DNA from: Thermovibrio guaymasensis
GTDB taxonomy: Bacteria > Aquificota > Aquificia > Desulfurobacteriales > Desulfurobacteriaceae
NCBI RefSeq assembly: GCF_003633715.1
Contig: NZ_RBIE01000001.1
Span: forward strand, 372,001-436,000
DNA length: 64,000 nucleotides
Reading direction: 5' to 3'
This document shows, piece after piece, positions 42,710 to 51,914 of this stretch (position 1 is the first letter of the stretch; each line of letters starts with the position of its first letter). A program made the position numbers and the translations under genes. The notes beneath the pieces are model-generated. The model saw only the letters and a program-made list of their open reading frames with translations, was not told where the DNA came from and ran no database searches.

Positions 42710-43488
42710 TGGCTGTAAAGATTTCTCCTTCTGCAGTTGTTGAAAGAGGTGCCGAACTTGAGGACGGGGTTATTGTAGAGCCTTTTGCTTACGTTGGTCC
42801 AAAGGTAAAGGTAGGAGGAGGAACCGTAATAAAGAGCGGTGCTTACATAACGGGTGATACTCAGATCGGCAGGGAGTGTGTGATCTTCTCATCCCATATA
42901 GGAGTTGAACCTCAGGACCTTAAGTATAAGGGAGAGGAAACGAAAGTTGTAATAGGAGATAGAGTAAGGATTAGGGAGTACGTTACTATACACAAGGGAA
43001 CTGAAGGAGGGGGAGGAGTAACTCAGATAGGAGACGACGTTCTCCTTATGGCTTACGTTCACGTTGCCCACGACGTTAAAATTGGAAATAAAGTTATAGT
43101 TGCAAACGCAGTCCAGATAGCTGGACACGTTGAAATAGGTGATTGGGCAGTTATAGGTGGCCTTACCGGTATTCACCAGTTCGTCAGAATTGGAAAGCAC
43201 GCCATGGTTGGAGGAGCTTCTGCTGTTCACAGGGACGTTCCTCCGTTTACAGTTGCCCAAGGGAATAGGGCTAAACTGGTTGGAATCAACCTGGTGGGCC
43301 TTAAGAGGAGAGGTTTTTCAAGGGAGAGTATAAGAGCTCTATCTGCGGCTTTTGAGATGGCCTTTAAAACGGAAGAACCTCTCTTGGTTGCCCTTAGGAG
43401 AGTTGAGGAGGAGCTTGGAGATTTCCCTGAAATTAGGGAGTTTGTAAGCTTCATTAAAGAGAGCAAAAGGGGTATCTGTCCAGTTTGA
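42709..43488 (+). CDS. lpxA: UDP-N-acetylglucosamine acyltransferase
   Basis: First enzyme of lipid A synthesis, showing that the cell has an LPS outer membrane. 259 residues built of hexapeptide repeats ([LIV]-G-x-x) across residues 1-190, with the catalytic histidine in AYVHVAHDVKIGN, IHQFVRIG, and the C-terminal helical part beginning NLVGLKRRGFS. One-base overlap with fabZ (TAATG). Confidence 0.96.
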   Translation: MAVKISPSAVVERGAELEDGVIVEPFAYVGPKVKVGGGTVIKSGAYITGDTQIGRECVIFSSHIGVEPQDLKYKGEETKVVIGDRVRIREYVTIHKGTEGGGGVTQIGDDVLLMAYVHVAHDVKIGNKVIVANAVQIAGHVEIGDWAVIGGLTGIHQFVRIGKHAMVGGASAVHRDVPPFTVAQGNRAKLVGINLVGLKRRGFSRESIRALSAAFEMAFKTEEPLLVALRRVEEELGDFPEIREFVSFIKESKRGICPV

Positions 43489-44288
43489 AGTTAAACAAGG
43501 ATTCCTTAAGAGGAAAGTTAGTTTTCCTCGGTACTGCTGGTGCAAGGTACGTTGCCTTTGGCTTTTTAAGACAGGCAGGTGGCCTCTACTTTGGGTTTGA
43601 TGAGGCCTTTGCTCACGTTGATCCGGGTCCCGGAGCCTTTGTTCACGCCCACAGGAAAGGGATAGAATCCTACTGGACAGAAATTGTAATCCTATCCCAC
43701 AGACACCTTGACCACTGTGCAGACGTTAATCACGTTTTAGAATCTATGACGTTAGGAGGAAAGAATAAGAGGGGAACTCTCCTGTGCCCTTCAGATGCTG
43801 TTGAAGAGGACCCGGTCGTCCTTGAGTTTACTAGGAAGAACGTAAAAGAAGTGAGAATCATAGGTGAGGGTAGCAGTTTTGAATTTCCTTCCTTTAAAGT
43901 GACCTTCCCGATAAAGCACCGTCACGGAGTTGAGACTTACGGAATGAGGTTTTCCTACGAAGGTCTTGAAGTATCCTACATTTCAGATACAGCCTTCTTT
44001 GAAGAGCTAGTAAAGGCCTATTCAAATTCAGATCTACTAATACTTAATACCACAATGTTAAAGAGGAATCCTTTAATAGATCACTTAAGTGCCCAAGACT
44101 CAGAGGTTCTAATAGGAGAGATAAAGCCAAGACTTGCCATTCTAACCCACTTCGGAAGGACTATGCTTTCGGCAAAGCCCTGGGAAGTTGCACTTGATAT
44201 TTCAAAGAGAACAGGAGTTAAGACAATAGCAGCTTACGACAACATGATAGTTGACCTTTTAAGCTTATCGGTTGTGAGGCAGAGGTGA
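43485..44288 (+). CDS. metallo-beta-lactamase-fold hydrolase
   Basis: 267 residues from TTG overlapping lpxA (TTGA). The metal motif is ILSHRHLDHCADVN (H-x-H-x-D-H), followed by IKHRHGVETYGMR, SYISDTAFF and LAILTHFGRTM, the later histidine and aspartate ligands. This layout fits the RNase Z/ElaC-like and phosphodiesterase-like branch, but the exact substrate cannot be told. Confidence 0.85.
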   Translation: MKLNKDSLRGKLVFLGTAGARYVAFGFLRQAGGLYFGFDEAFAHVDPGPGAFVHAHRKGIESYWTEIVILSHRHLDHCADVNHVLESMTLGGKNKRGTLLCPSDAVEEDPVVLEFTRKNVKEVRIIGEGSSFEFPSFKVTFPIKHRHGVETYGMRFSYEGLEVSYISDTAFFEELVKAYSNSDLLILNTTMLKRNPLIDHLSAQDSEVLIGEIKPRLAILTHFGRTMLSAKPWEVALDISKRTGVKTIAAYDNMIVDLLSLSVVRQR

Positions 44289-44830
44289 AGTTAGCCCTTA
44301 CAGGAAGGCCAAGAATAGGGAAAACAACGGCAGTTAAAAGGGTTTTTGAACTCCTTAAGGGAAGGGCTGAGGGTTTCTGGACTGAGGAAATTAGAAAAGG
44401 GGGAAGGAGGTGGGGCTTTAAAGTTGTGAGGAGTGACGGGTTTGAGTGCCTCCTTGCCAGCGTTGAAAGGGATTCTCAGTATAGGGTCGGTCGCTATAAA
44501 GTTTTCGTTGACCAGTTTAATAGGTGTGCAGTTCCTTTTCTAAATGAACTTTTATCTAAAAAGCCCTTTTTAATAGTCATTGATGAAGTTGGGAAGATGG
44601 AGCTCCTATCAAGAGATTTTCAAGATCTGTGCTGGAAGATACTGAGAGAGGAGGGGAACTTCTTAGTAACTTTGCCTTTAAAGAACTTTCACCCTATTAT
44701 TTTAGAGTTTAAAAAGACTTTTAAAGTAATACATTTAACCCAAGAAAATAGGGATAGTATTCCGTTTAAAATTGTAAACCTTCTGGAGGGTAGAGATGGA
44801 GAAGAAGAACATGGGTTTCCTTCCAAATAG
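44285..44830 (+). CDS. THEP1-type nucleoside-triphosphatase
   Basis: 181 residues from GTG. P-loop LTGRPRIGKTTAVKRV, a GFWTEEIR strand, and the Walker B-like FLIVIDEVGKMELLS, together diagnostic of the THEP1/NTPCR family, first described in Aquifex aeolicus. It hydrolyses various NTPs; the biological role is unclear. Overlaps hslO by 35 bp. Confidence 0.88.
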   Translation: MKLALTGRPRIGKTTAVKRVFELLKGRAEGFWTEEIRKGGRRWGFKVVRSDGFECLLASVERDSQYRVGRYKVFVDQFNRCAVPFLNELLSKKPFLIVIDEVGKMELLSRDFQDLCWKILREEGNFLVTLPLKNFHPIILEFKKTFKVIHLTQENRDSIPFKIVNLLEGRDGEEEHGFPSK

Positions 44831-45791
44831 GGAGAAGCTGGTAAAGGAGTTAACTCCTCAGGTTAAGGAAGACCTTAAAAACTACTTTCAGGATAGGGAT
44901 TACGGCGTAATTGCTATAACGAGAGAAGATGCCCTTAGAGCCTTTGTTGTAAAGGCTACTAACCTCTGTGAGATTGCCCGTTTAAGACATAAACTCTCCC
45001 CTATGGCTACTGCTGTTTTGGGAAGGGCTCTAATTGGGGCAATCCTTCTAACTTCCCTTTTAAAGCACGGAACAGACCAGAGGGTTCTTTTAAGGATTGA
45101 AGGAGACGGCCCGATAGGTTTAGTAGTTGCAGAGGCAAACGCTAAAGGGGAAGTAAGGGGCTTCGTTCAAAACCCCAACGTTCCTACCTTTGTTAAGGAA
45201 GAGAGTGGAAAGAAGAAGTTTGATATAGGTAAGGCAGTTGGTAAAGGAACCCTTACAGTCGTTAAGGACTTAGGTTTTGGAACTCCTTATGAAAGCTCCG
45301 TTCCCCTAGTTTCTGGAGAGATTGCTCAGGATATAGCTTACTACCTTTTAAAGTCTGAGCAAATTCCTTCTGCCGTTGCAATAGGCGTTTTAGTTGGAGA
45401 AACTGGAAAAGTTGAGGCGGCAGGAGGTTTCTTGGCTCAGCCACTTCCAGGAGCTTCTGAAGAGGCAATTGAGAAACTTGAGGAGAACGTTAAGTCACTC
45501 CCTCCAGTTAGTACCCTTATAAAGGAAGGTAAGAGGCCAGAGGATATTGCAGAGCTCCTCTTTAAAGGGTTTACAACGGAGCTCCTTGCACTTAAAGAGC
45601 TCTCCTTTAGATGTAAGTGCAGTAAGGAACTTGCAAGGGGAGGCCTTATCGCTATGCCTGAGGAGGAGCTCGAGAAGTTAATTGAGGAAGGTCAGGCCTC
45701 TGTTAAGTGTAACTTCTGTGGAGAGGAGTACGTCTTTACGAAGGAGGAGCTCCAGGAAATTATGGAAGAGAAGAGGAAGGGGAATAACTGA
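44796..45791 (+). CDS. hslO: redox-regulated chaperone Hsp33
   Basis: 331 residues. N-terminal chaperone domain (KATNLCEIARLRHKLSP, LLKHGTDQRVLLRIEGDGPIG) and the C-terminal zinc/redox switch CKC (about residue 271) and CNFC (about 305), which release zinc and form disulfides under oxidative stress. The start has GGAGG six bases upstream. It adds an oxidative-stress function to this largely anaerobic gene set. Confidence 0.95.
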   Translation: MEKKNMGFLPNREKLVKELTPQVKEDLKNYFQDRDYGVIAITREDALRAFVVKATNLCEIARLRHKLSPMATAVLGRALIGAILLTSLLKHGTDQRVLLRIEGDGPIGLVVAEANAKGEVRGFVQNPNVPTFVKEESGKKKFDIGKAVGKGTLTVVKDLGFGTPYESSVPLVSGEIAQDIAYYLLKSEQIPSAVAIGVLVGETGKVEAAGGFLAQPLPGASEEAIEKLEENVKSLPPVSTLIKEGKRPEDIAELLFKGFTTELLALKELSFRCKCSKELARGGLIAMPEEELEKLIEEGQASVKCNFCGEEYVFTKEELQEIMEEKRKGNN

Positions 45792-46312
45792 TGGCTGTTA
45801 TCTCTCTTTTCGGTATCGGAGCTATTTTGCCAAAGGTAGAGGAGGAGACTGAGAGGGTTTTAGTTGAGAAGTTTAGGCTGGAATCTCACTTTGAAGGTCT
45901 CGTTCCTCCAGATGCAACTCTTTCAAGGGGCTCTCAGCTCCTTGCGGATATCCAACTGAAAAAAGTTCTCTCCCTAAAACCTGAGGGCTCCTTCTTTGTT
46001 GGAGGGATAACCCCCTACGATATCTACAGCGATAACCTTAACTTCGTCTTTGGAATTGCACTTCCCTTTAAAGGTTTCCTGGTTTCCTACTCAAGGTTGA
46101 TTTCAGACGACGAGGAGCTCTTCTTGAGCCGTTTAAGGAAAGAGGTGACCCACGAGATGGGTCACGTTTTTGGCCTTCCCCACTGTCCCAATCCTAAGTG
46201 CGTTATGCACTTTTCAAACTCCTTAATAGACACTGATATGAAGAGAGAGGACTTCTGCCCCTCCTGTAAGAAGAGATTGACTGAATCAATGGCGAAACTG
46301 GGGCTACTTTAA
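45791..46312 (+). CDS. archaemetzincin-family zinc metalloprotease
   Basis: 173 residues. The extended zinc motif and following cysteines, HEMGHVFGLPHCPNPKCVM and later DFCPSCKKRL, are diagnostic: H-E-x-x-H-x-x-G-x-x-H-C plus a four-cysteine structural zinc site. Substrate unknown. No signal peptide. One-base overlap with hslO, so probably co-expressed. The 3' end overlaps the convergent phosphorylase gene by 9 bp. Confidence 0.92.
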   Translation: MAVISLFGIGAILPKVEEETERVLVEKFRLESHFEGLVPPDATLSRGSQLLADIQLKKVLSLKPEGSFFVGGITPYDIYSDNLNFVFGIALPFKGFLVSYSRLISDDEELFLSRLRKEVTHEMGHVFGLPHCPNPKCVMHFSNSLIDTDMKREDFCPSCKKRLTESMAKLGLL

Positions 46313-47086
46313 GGAACTTATAACTTCCTTTAGGAGGAGGGAGAGTTTCTCACCTCTCTCCTTTGCCACTTTAAGGACTTCAGTGTGGGTTGCCTTAAGG
46401 TTTAACGTATCGTTTGTAAAGATGGTTAGTCCGCAGACCTTCATTCCGAAGAACTTTGCAGCTATTGAGTCTGGAACCGTTGACATACTTACACAGTCTA
46501 CTCCCAGAGTTTCAAGCATTCTAATCTCTGCGAAAGTTTCGTAATTTGGGCCGAGCATTGCTGCAAGCGTTACAGGAACCGCCTTTATTCCAATTTCAAT
46601 GGCTGTCTTTAAAAAGAGCTCTCCAACCTCCAGGTCGTAAATTTCCTTTCCGTTTACAAAGACCCTATCCCCAAACTCCTCAATCAGACCTACTAAAGGG
46701 TTTTTCCCCGTTAGGTTTATGTGATCTAGGATAACTCCAACTTCGCTGAAAGCAGCCCTCCTTGAAACTGCACCTGAGGAGCACGTTGGAATGAAGAGTT
46801 CCACCCCGAGCTTTGAACACAGGAGAGGGATGAACCTTATTTCCCAGTCTTGCCTTCCTTCGTAGTAGTGAAACCTTCCCTCAAAGAAGAGGACTTTTTT
46901 ACTCCCGACTTTAAAGAGCTTTATAACTCCCCTGTGGCCTGGAACTTTAGGCTTAGGCATTCCGGGAACTTCAGAGTAGGGGAACTCTGCTACTCCTTTT
47001 CCAAGTTCTATACCTGAACCTCCTAATACTGCAACGTCAAACTTTTCCTCTCCGAAGAACTCCTTTACCTTCTCTTCAGCAGTCAT
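46304..47086 (-). CDS. punA: purine nucleoside phosphorylase (trimeric class)
   Basis: 260 residues. VAVLGGSGIELG phosphate loop, VPGHRG, VLFFEGRFHYYEGRQ, the GPNYETFAEIRMLETLG motif, MSTVPDSIAA and IFTNDTLN. The FTN residue order fits purine phosphorolysis; methylthioadenosine phosphorylases of the same family have different residues here. It follows the lipoprotein gene by 8 bp on the minus strand. Confidence 0.85.
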   Translation of the reverse strand: MTAEEKVKEFFGEEKFDVAVLGGSGIELGKGVAEFPYSEVPGMPKPKVPGHRGVIKLFKVGSKKVLFFEGRFHYYEGRQDWEIRFIPLLCSKLGVELFIPTCSSGAVSRRAAFSEVGVILDHINLTGKNPLVGLIEEFGDRVFVNGKEIYDLEVGELFLKTAIEIGIKAVPVTLAAMLGPNYETFAEIRMLETLGVDCVSMSTVPDSIAAKFFGMKVCGLTIFTNDTLNLKATHTEVLKVAKERGEKLSLLLKEVISSLK

Positions 47087-47094
47087 TACTTCCT

Positions 47095-48780
47095 CTAGAA
47101 CTTTGGTTTTATGAAAAGGAGTTTTGAATGTGGGTTTTTGAGGATGTTAACCTCTGTAAATATTGAGACAAAGACGTCGTACTGGGGAAGGTAGTCAAAC
47201 TCCTCTATACCTCCGAGTTTGTAGACTGGAGATGTTGCCTCCTCCCAGTCAAAGGTTTCTCCGCTTCTGTAAAGGAGTAAAACCCTTCCTCCGTCGAAGG
47301 TGTAGATGTTCCTTAGAACGCCTGGAACTGCGTTCTTATTCTGTGAAAAGAGCACTTCCTCGTTTCCGTCTCCATCGGCATCAATTGGCTTAGGTTTGGG
47401 GGTTATGTAGTAGCTTATAAGGATATCGTCGTTGTACCAGTAGATGCTGTTCGGTGAAGCTCCGATTTGGATTGGGGAGCGCCAGAGGAGTTTCTCACCA
47501 TCTGATACGTTAAAGTAGTAGTCAAGGTCGTAGTAGGCAAAGTAAGTCTTCCCGCCGTTTTTAAAGAGCTGTGCACTTGTAACTTGAAACTCTTTAGGAA
47601 CTTTTACTCTTTCAGTCTTCTTAAGCTTACTTCCGGAAACCTTTAACTTCCACACCCTCTTTCCAAAGAGTTTATCGCTCTCTGAGCTTACCTCTTGGCC
47701 GAAGATAGAGTCGTTTACACCGTCTCCGTCTGTATCAAAGCAGGACGTTATTAGGTTGGTTCTAGCAATCCTTACAAGTTTTCCGTTTTCAACTTTGAAA
47801 AGTCCTGAGGAGACGCTCTTATCCTCCTGATAAAAGCCGTCTACTATAAACTCAAAAACTCCACTCTTATCTAACTCAACCGGGCAAACGTGGAAGAGGT
47901 AAGAGCCCGGGAATGGGTTTTTAAACTTGTAGACCTCTTTTACTCCGTAAGGAGTGGCCCTAAATACCTTTATTGAATTTTTAGTTGATACAACTATTTC
48001 GGTTTCAGGGGAGGAGTCAATATTTGCTGCAAACAGGCTGGTTGCGTGCTTTCCTTTAAAGTCGTAAACGATACGGTAGAGGGAGCCTGGTGCAAGTGAG
48101 TATGACGTTACGGGAGCTCCCTCCCAGGGGAATATCTTAAGGAGCTTCTTAGTTCCATCGTAGACTTCCGTTCCTACATCTGTAACGATTATGTATCCGT
48201 CGTACCCTGTAAGCTTGTCTGCTGGAATTTTCCTCTTAAAGTCTGATGGGAACTTTAAGTGGAACTTCTCTTTAAACCTCTCTCCCTCCTCGTAGGGGGC
48301 AAGGTGGAGGGAGGGGACTTCCTTTTTGAGCTTCCTGTAGAGTTCTTTCCCCTTTCTCTTTGTAAAGTCTAGGTAAAGAACCCTGTTAAACAGTAACTTT
48401 TCAACCTTCTCACCGACCATAGGGTTTCCGAGAGTTGGAAGGGCTACAGAGTACTCCTTCCTTACCTGAGTAACTTTGAGAATGGCTCCGCTTTCTGTTA
48501 TGAACCTATCTCCAACTGAAACTCCACTTTCCTTTCCAAGGTCTATCAGAAAGCCGTCGTAACTGTTTAGAACTATCTCTCCCTCTAGAGGAGTAAATTC
48601 CCTTTTCATATAGTAAACAACGTTTTTAATTCCCTTAAGCCCTTTTGGAGCCTCTTGCTGAACGGAATAACCTGTGTATGTTTGGTATTTAACTTCCTCT
48701 TCCTTCTTAAAAGGGTTTAGTGAGCTTAAAGAACAGGAGCTGAGCAGTGCTACTGTTAAAAGTGAAAGTACCTTCCTCAT
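47095..48780 (-). CDS. large lipoprotein with FG-GAP-like calcium-binding segments
   Basis: 561 residues. The signal peptide ends in a lipobox, VALLSSCSL, with cysteine 16. Residues about 60-150 look like a beta-sheet domain, and the rest resembles beta-propeller repeats, with calcium-binding loops DTDGDGVND (about residue 348) and DADGDGNEE (about 484). No enzyme motif is visible. Likely anchored in the outer membrane facing the periplasm or the outside. The similar architecture in relatives is uncharacterised as far as I know. Diverges from the Fur-family gene. Confidence 0.8.
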   Translation of the reverse strand: MRKVLSLLTVALLSSCSLSSLNPFKKEEEVKYQTYTGYSVQQEAPKGLKGIKNVVYYMKREFTPLEGEIVLNSYDGFLIDLGKESGVSVGDRFITESGAILKVTQVRKEYSVALPTLGNPMVGEKVEKLLFNRVLYLDFTKRKGKELYRKLKKEVPSLHLAPYEEGERFKEKFHLKFPSDFKRKIPADKLTGYDGYIIVTDVGTEVYDGTKKLLKIFPWEGAPVTSYSLAPGSLYRIVYDFKGKHATSLFAANIDSSPETEIVVSTKNSIKVFRATPYGVKEVYKFKNPFPGSYLFHVCPVELDKSGVFEFIVDGFYQEDKSVSSGLFKVENGKLVRIARTNLITSCFDTDGDGVNDSIFGQEVSSESDKLFGKRVWKLKVSGSKLKKTERVKVPKEFQVTSAQLFKNGGKTYFAYYDLDYYFNVSDGEKLLWRSPIQIGASPNSIYWYNDDILISYYITPKPKPIDADGDGNEEVLFSQNKNAVPGVLRNIYTFDGGRVLLLYRSGETFDWEEATSPVYKLGGIEEFDYLPQYDVFVSIFTEVNILKNPHSKLLFIKPKF

Positions 48781-48854
48781 GGATTTCTCCAGTTTTGGTT
48801 TTTGAAATTCTATCAGTTTAATAAGGACTTTAGCTTTTGTTGAAATATTGAAGG

Positions 48855-48885
48855 GGTTGTTAAAACAACCTGATAATGGTTATCA
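48855..48885 (+). promoter_or_regulatory. Fur-type operator with adjacent inverted repeat before the fur-family gene
   Basis: TGATAATGGTTATCA (48871-48885) is an inverted repeat closely matching the 7-1-7 style Fur/PerR box core. Directly upstream sits a second perfect inverted repeat, GGTTGT-TAAA-ACAACC (48855-48870). TTGTTA (48857) and TATCAT (48881), 18 bases apart, give a plausible promoter whose -10 overlaps the box, as expected for autorepression. The divergent lipoprotein gene could share this control. Confidence 0.65.
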
Positions 48886-48920
48886 TTAAAACTTGTAAAT
48901 CTTTTCTTTGGGAGGTAGGT

Positions 48921-49346
48921 TTGGAGAAAATTAGGAAGAAGAAGAGGAACACTAAACAGAAGGCTGTTGTTTACCAGGTTGTCCTTGATTCCCACGATCA
49001 CCCAACTGCTGAGAAGGTTTACGAGAGGGCAAGGAAGGAGCTCCCTACAATAAGTCTTGGAACAGTTTACAGGGTTTTAAAGGAGCTGGTTTCAGAGGGT
49101 AAAATAAGGGAGATAGTTGTAAATAAACAGTCCCACTTTGAAGGTAGAACCGACTTTCACCACCACTTTATCTGTAGGGAGTGCGGGAAAATAGAGGACG
49201 TTGAGACTCCCCTTTGCCGCTATACCTGTAAGAAGGTTGAAGATAAGGGATACGTAGTTGAGGACGTTGAGTATAAGTTTTACGGGCTTTGCAGTAAGTG
49301 TGCACAGAAGTTGGGCATTTTAGAGGAGAGAGCTGTACAAGTTTAG
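48921..49346 (+). CDS. fur: Fur/PerR-family metal-dependent repressor
   Basis: 141 residues from TTG 48921, with GGGAGG five bases upstream; the earlier in-frame ATG lies inside the operator. A winged helix (PTAEKVYERARKELPTISLGTVYRVLKEL) precedes the metal-sensing HFEGRTDFHHHFICRECGKIEDVE, and the structural zinc site is C-x-x-C (CREC) plus CSKC near the end. The H-F-E-G sequence is like Fur, the following D more like PerR, so iron versus peroxide sensing cannot be settled here. Confidence 0.9.
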   Translation: MEKIRKKKRNTKQKAVVYQVVLDSHDHPTAEKVYERARKELPTISLGTVYRVLKELVSEGKIREIVVNKQSHFEGRTDFHHHFICRECGKIEDVETPLCRYTCKKVEDKGYVVEDVEYKFYGLCSKCAQKLGILEERAVQV

Positions 49347-49402
49347 TGCAGATTTCTACTTGAAGGGTTTAAAAGTTAAAGAAAAACAAAGCTTTCTGAG
49401 AT

Positions 49403-49418
49403 TGGCATGCAGTCTGTT
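49403..49418 (+). promoter_or_regulatory. degenerate sigma-54-like site before glnB
   Basis: TGGCAT-N5-CTGTT. The -24 half fits TGGCAC well; the -12 half keeps TG but has T in place of the conserved C of GC. It lies about 36 bp before glnB, a sensible distance, and nitrogen genes are often sigma-54 dependent, but the -12 mismatch makes it weak. Confidence 0.3.
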
Positions 49419-49420
49419 AA

Positions 49421-49792
<372 letters not shown>

Positions 49793-49816
49793 ATATTAAG
49801 GTTTAAGGAGGTACTT

Positions 49817-51235
49817 ATGAAGCCTAAAAACGCAAAAGAGGTAGTAGAGTTAATTCAAAGAGAAGGTGTTAAATTTGTAGACCTTAGGTTTACCGATATG
49901 TTCGGTACCTGGCACCACATTACCTACCCTGCTCATGAGATTGGTGAGGAGAGTTTTGAGCAGGGGCTCTTCTTTGACGGTTCATCAATTCGTCAGTGGC
50001 AGCCTATCAACGCGAGCGATATGATGTTTAAGCTTGACCCTACGACTGCTACGATTGATCCCCTTTCAGAGATTCCTACTCTCGTGGTAATTGCCGATAT
50101 CGTTGATCCGGTTACAAAAGAGCCTTACCACAAGGACCCAAGGAATATTGCAAAACTAGCGATTGAATACCTTAAATCAACAGGTATCGGTGATACGGTT
50201 TACTGCGGTCCAGAGCCTGAGTTCTTCATCTTTGACGACGTTCGCTACGACGTTGGAATGAACTATGGCTTTTACGAAGTTGACAGCGTAGAAGGGATTT
50301 GGAGGACAGGAGCTGAGGAGAATCCGAACCTCGGCCACAAAATTAAGCCTAAGGGAGGTTACTTCCCGGTTCCTCCAAACGACCAGCTTGACCACATAAG
50401 GAAGATTATGGCTATGAAAATGGAGGAGGCGGGGCTCGTAATAGAGGCTCTCCACCACGAGGTTGCTACCGGCGGACAGTGTGAGATTGACTTTAGGTTT
50501 GGAACACTGGTTGAGGCTGCAGACAACGTTCAGTGGCTCAAGTATATCGTTAAGAACGTTGCTAAGATGTTTGGAAAGACCGCAACCTTTATGCCAAAGC
50601 CTATTTTCGGGGATAATGGTTCAGGTATGCACGTTCATATGTCAATCTGGAAGAACGGAGAAAACCTCTTCCACGGGGAGAGTTACAGTGGGCTCTCTGA
50701 AACCGCCCTCTACTTCATAGGAGGAATTATTAAGCACGCAAAGGCAGTTTGTGCCTTTACTAACCCGACTGTTAACTCCTACAAGAGGCTCGTCCCTGGA
50801 TATGAAGCTCCCGTTAATCTGTGTTACTCTGCAAGGAACCGTTCTGCTGCAATAAGGGTTCCCGTTGTTGTGTCTCCTAAAGCTAAGAGGATTGAGGTAA
50901 GGTTCCCCGATCCATCTGGAGCTCCTTACCTTACGTTTACCGCTCTCCTCATGGCTGGTCTTGACGGAATTGAGAACAAAATACACCCAGGGGAGCCTGT
51001 TGATAAGAACCTCTACGACCTTCCACCAGAGGAGCTCGTTGACATTCCAACAGTTCCAGCTTCCCTTGATGAAGCACTTGATGCCCTTGAGAAGGACTAT
51101 GAGTTCCTTACAAAGGGCGGCGTAATGAGTGAGCAGTTCATTGAGGATTACATTGAGTACAAGCGTAAAGAGGAGATAGATCCTGTTCGCCTAAGGCCGA
51201 CACCTATGGAGTTCTTCCTCTACTACGACGTGTAA
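49817..51235 (+). CDS. glnA: glutamine synthetase type I
   Basis: 472 residues. Motifs: FDGSSIRQW, HHEVATGGQCEIDF, the ATP-site MPKPIFGDNGSGMHVHMS, and the glutamate-site NPTVNSYKRLVPGYEAP. KNLYDLPPEE carries the tyrosine that is adenylylated in GSI-beta enzymes. AAGGAGG precedes the ATG. A strong terminator follows. Confidence 0.98.
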   Translation: MKPKNAKEVVELIQREGVKFVDLRFTDMFGTWHHITYPAHEIGEESFEQGLFFDGSSIRQWQPINASDMMFKLDPTTATIDPLSEIPTLVVIADIVDPVTKEPYHKDPRNIAKLAIEYLKSTGIGDTVYCGPEPEFFIFDDVRYDVGMNYGFYEVDSVEGIWRTGAEENPNLGHKIKPKGGYFPVPPNDQLDHIRKIMAMKMEEAGLVIEALHHEVATGGQCEIDFRFGTLVEAADNVQWLKYIVKNVAKMFGKTATFMPKPIFGDNGSGMHVHMSIWKNGENLFHGESYSGLSETALYFIGGIIKHAKAVCAFTNPTVNSYKRLVPGYEAPVNLCYSARNRSAAIRVPVVVSPKAKRIEVRFPDPSGAPYLTFTALLMAGLDGIENKIHPGEPVDKNLYDLPPEELVDIPTVPASLDEALDALEKDYEFLTKGGVMSEQFIEDYIEYKRKEEIDPVRLRPTPMEFFLYYDV

Positions 51236-51260
51236 ACTAAGCTTAAAATTGACAAAATTG

Positions 51261-51283
51261 GGGCTCCTTCGGGAGCCCTTTTT
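51261..51283 (+). terminator. rho-independent terminator after glnA
   Basis: GGGCTCC-TTCG-GGAGCCC followed by five T: a 7 bp GC-rich stem with a stable UUCG loop, 25 bp after the glnA stop. It ends the glnBA transcript just before the methyltransferase gene. Confidence 0.92.
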
Positions 51284-51299
51284 AATTTCTGGAGGTTTG

Positions 51300-51914
51300 A
51301 TGGGAAGGAACGTCTTTGATGAAGCTGCAAGGACTTGGGATGAAAAGCCTTCAAGGGTAGAAAACGCTCAAAAGGTCGGAAGTGCTATTTTGGAGTTTTT
51401 ACCCGTCAGTAAAAGCTGGAGAGCCCTTGAGATCGGTGCAGGGACGGGACTTTTAACCTTTTACCTTCAACCCTATTTAGGTGAGATTGTTGCAGTTGAT
51501 TCTTCAAGGGGAATGTTTGAAGTCCTTAAGGAAAAAATAGAGAAGTTTAACGTTAAAAACGTTAAACCCCTTTTGATGGACGCTGAAACTCAACTTCCAG
51601 AGGTTAAGTTTAACCTTATTTTTCTCCATATGACCCTTCACCACGTTAAGGACGTTCTTTCCCTATTTAAAAAGCTAAGAGGACTCTTACTTCCAGGAGG
51701 CTTTTTAGCAGTTGGAGACCTTTTAAAGGAGGACGGAACTTTCCATAAGGATAACTCTAGCGTTTTCCACTTTGGATTTAGCAAAAAGGAACTCTTTAAC
51801 TACTTTAAGGAGGCAGGGCTTGAACCCTACCTCTTTGAAATTGTTCACAAAATAGAAAGGAACGGTAGAGATTATCCGATATTTTTAGGAGTTGCTAAAA
51901 CTCCCTTGAGATAA
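51300..51914 (+). CDS. class I SAM-dependent methyltransferase
   Basis: 204 residues from ATG 51300 (MGRNVFDEAARTWDE) with GGAGG four bases upstream; an earlier in-frame ATG lies before the terminator and is rejected. SAM motif I is ALEIGAGTGLLTF, followed by VAVDSSRGM, LLMDAET, LIFLHMTLHHV and GGFLAVGD. Resembles small-molecule methyltransferases of the UbiE type; substrate unknown. The 3' end overlaps lysA by 20 bp. Confidence 0.85.
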   Translation: MGRNVFDEAARTWDEKPSRVENAQKVGSAILEFLPVSKSWRALEIGAGTGLLTFYLQPYLGEIVAVDSSRGMFEVLKEKIEKFNVKNVKPLLMDAETQLPEVKFNLIFLHMTLHHVKDVLSLFKKLRGLLLPGGFLAVGDLLKEDGTFHKDNSSVFHFGFSKKELFNYFKEAGLEPYLFEIVHKIERNGRDYPIFLGVAKTPLR

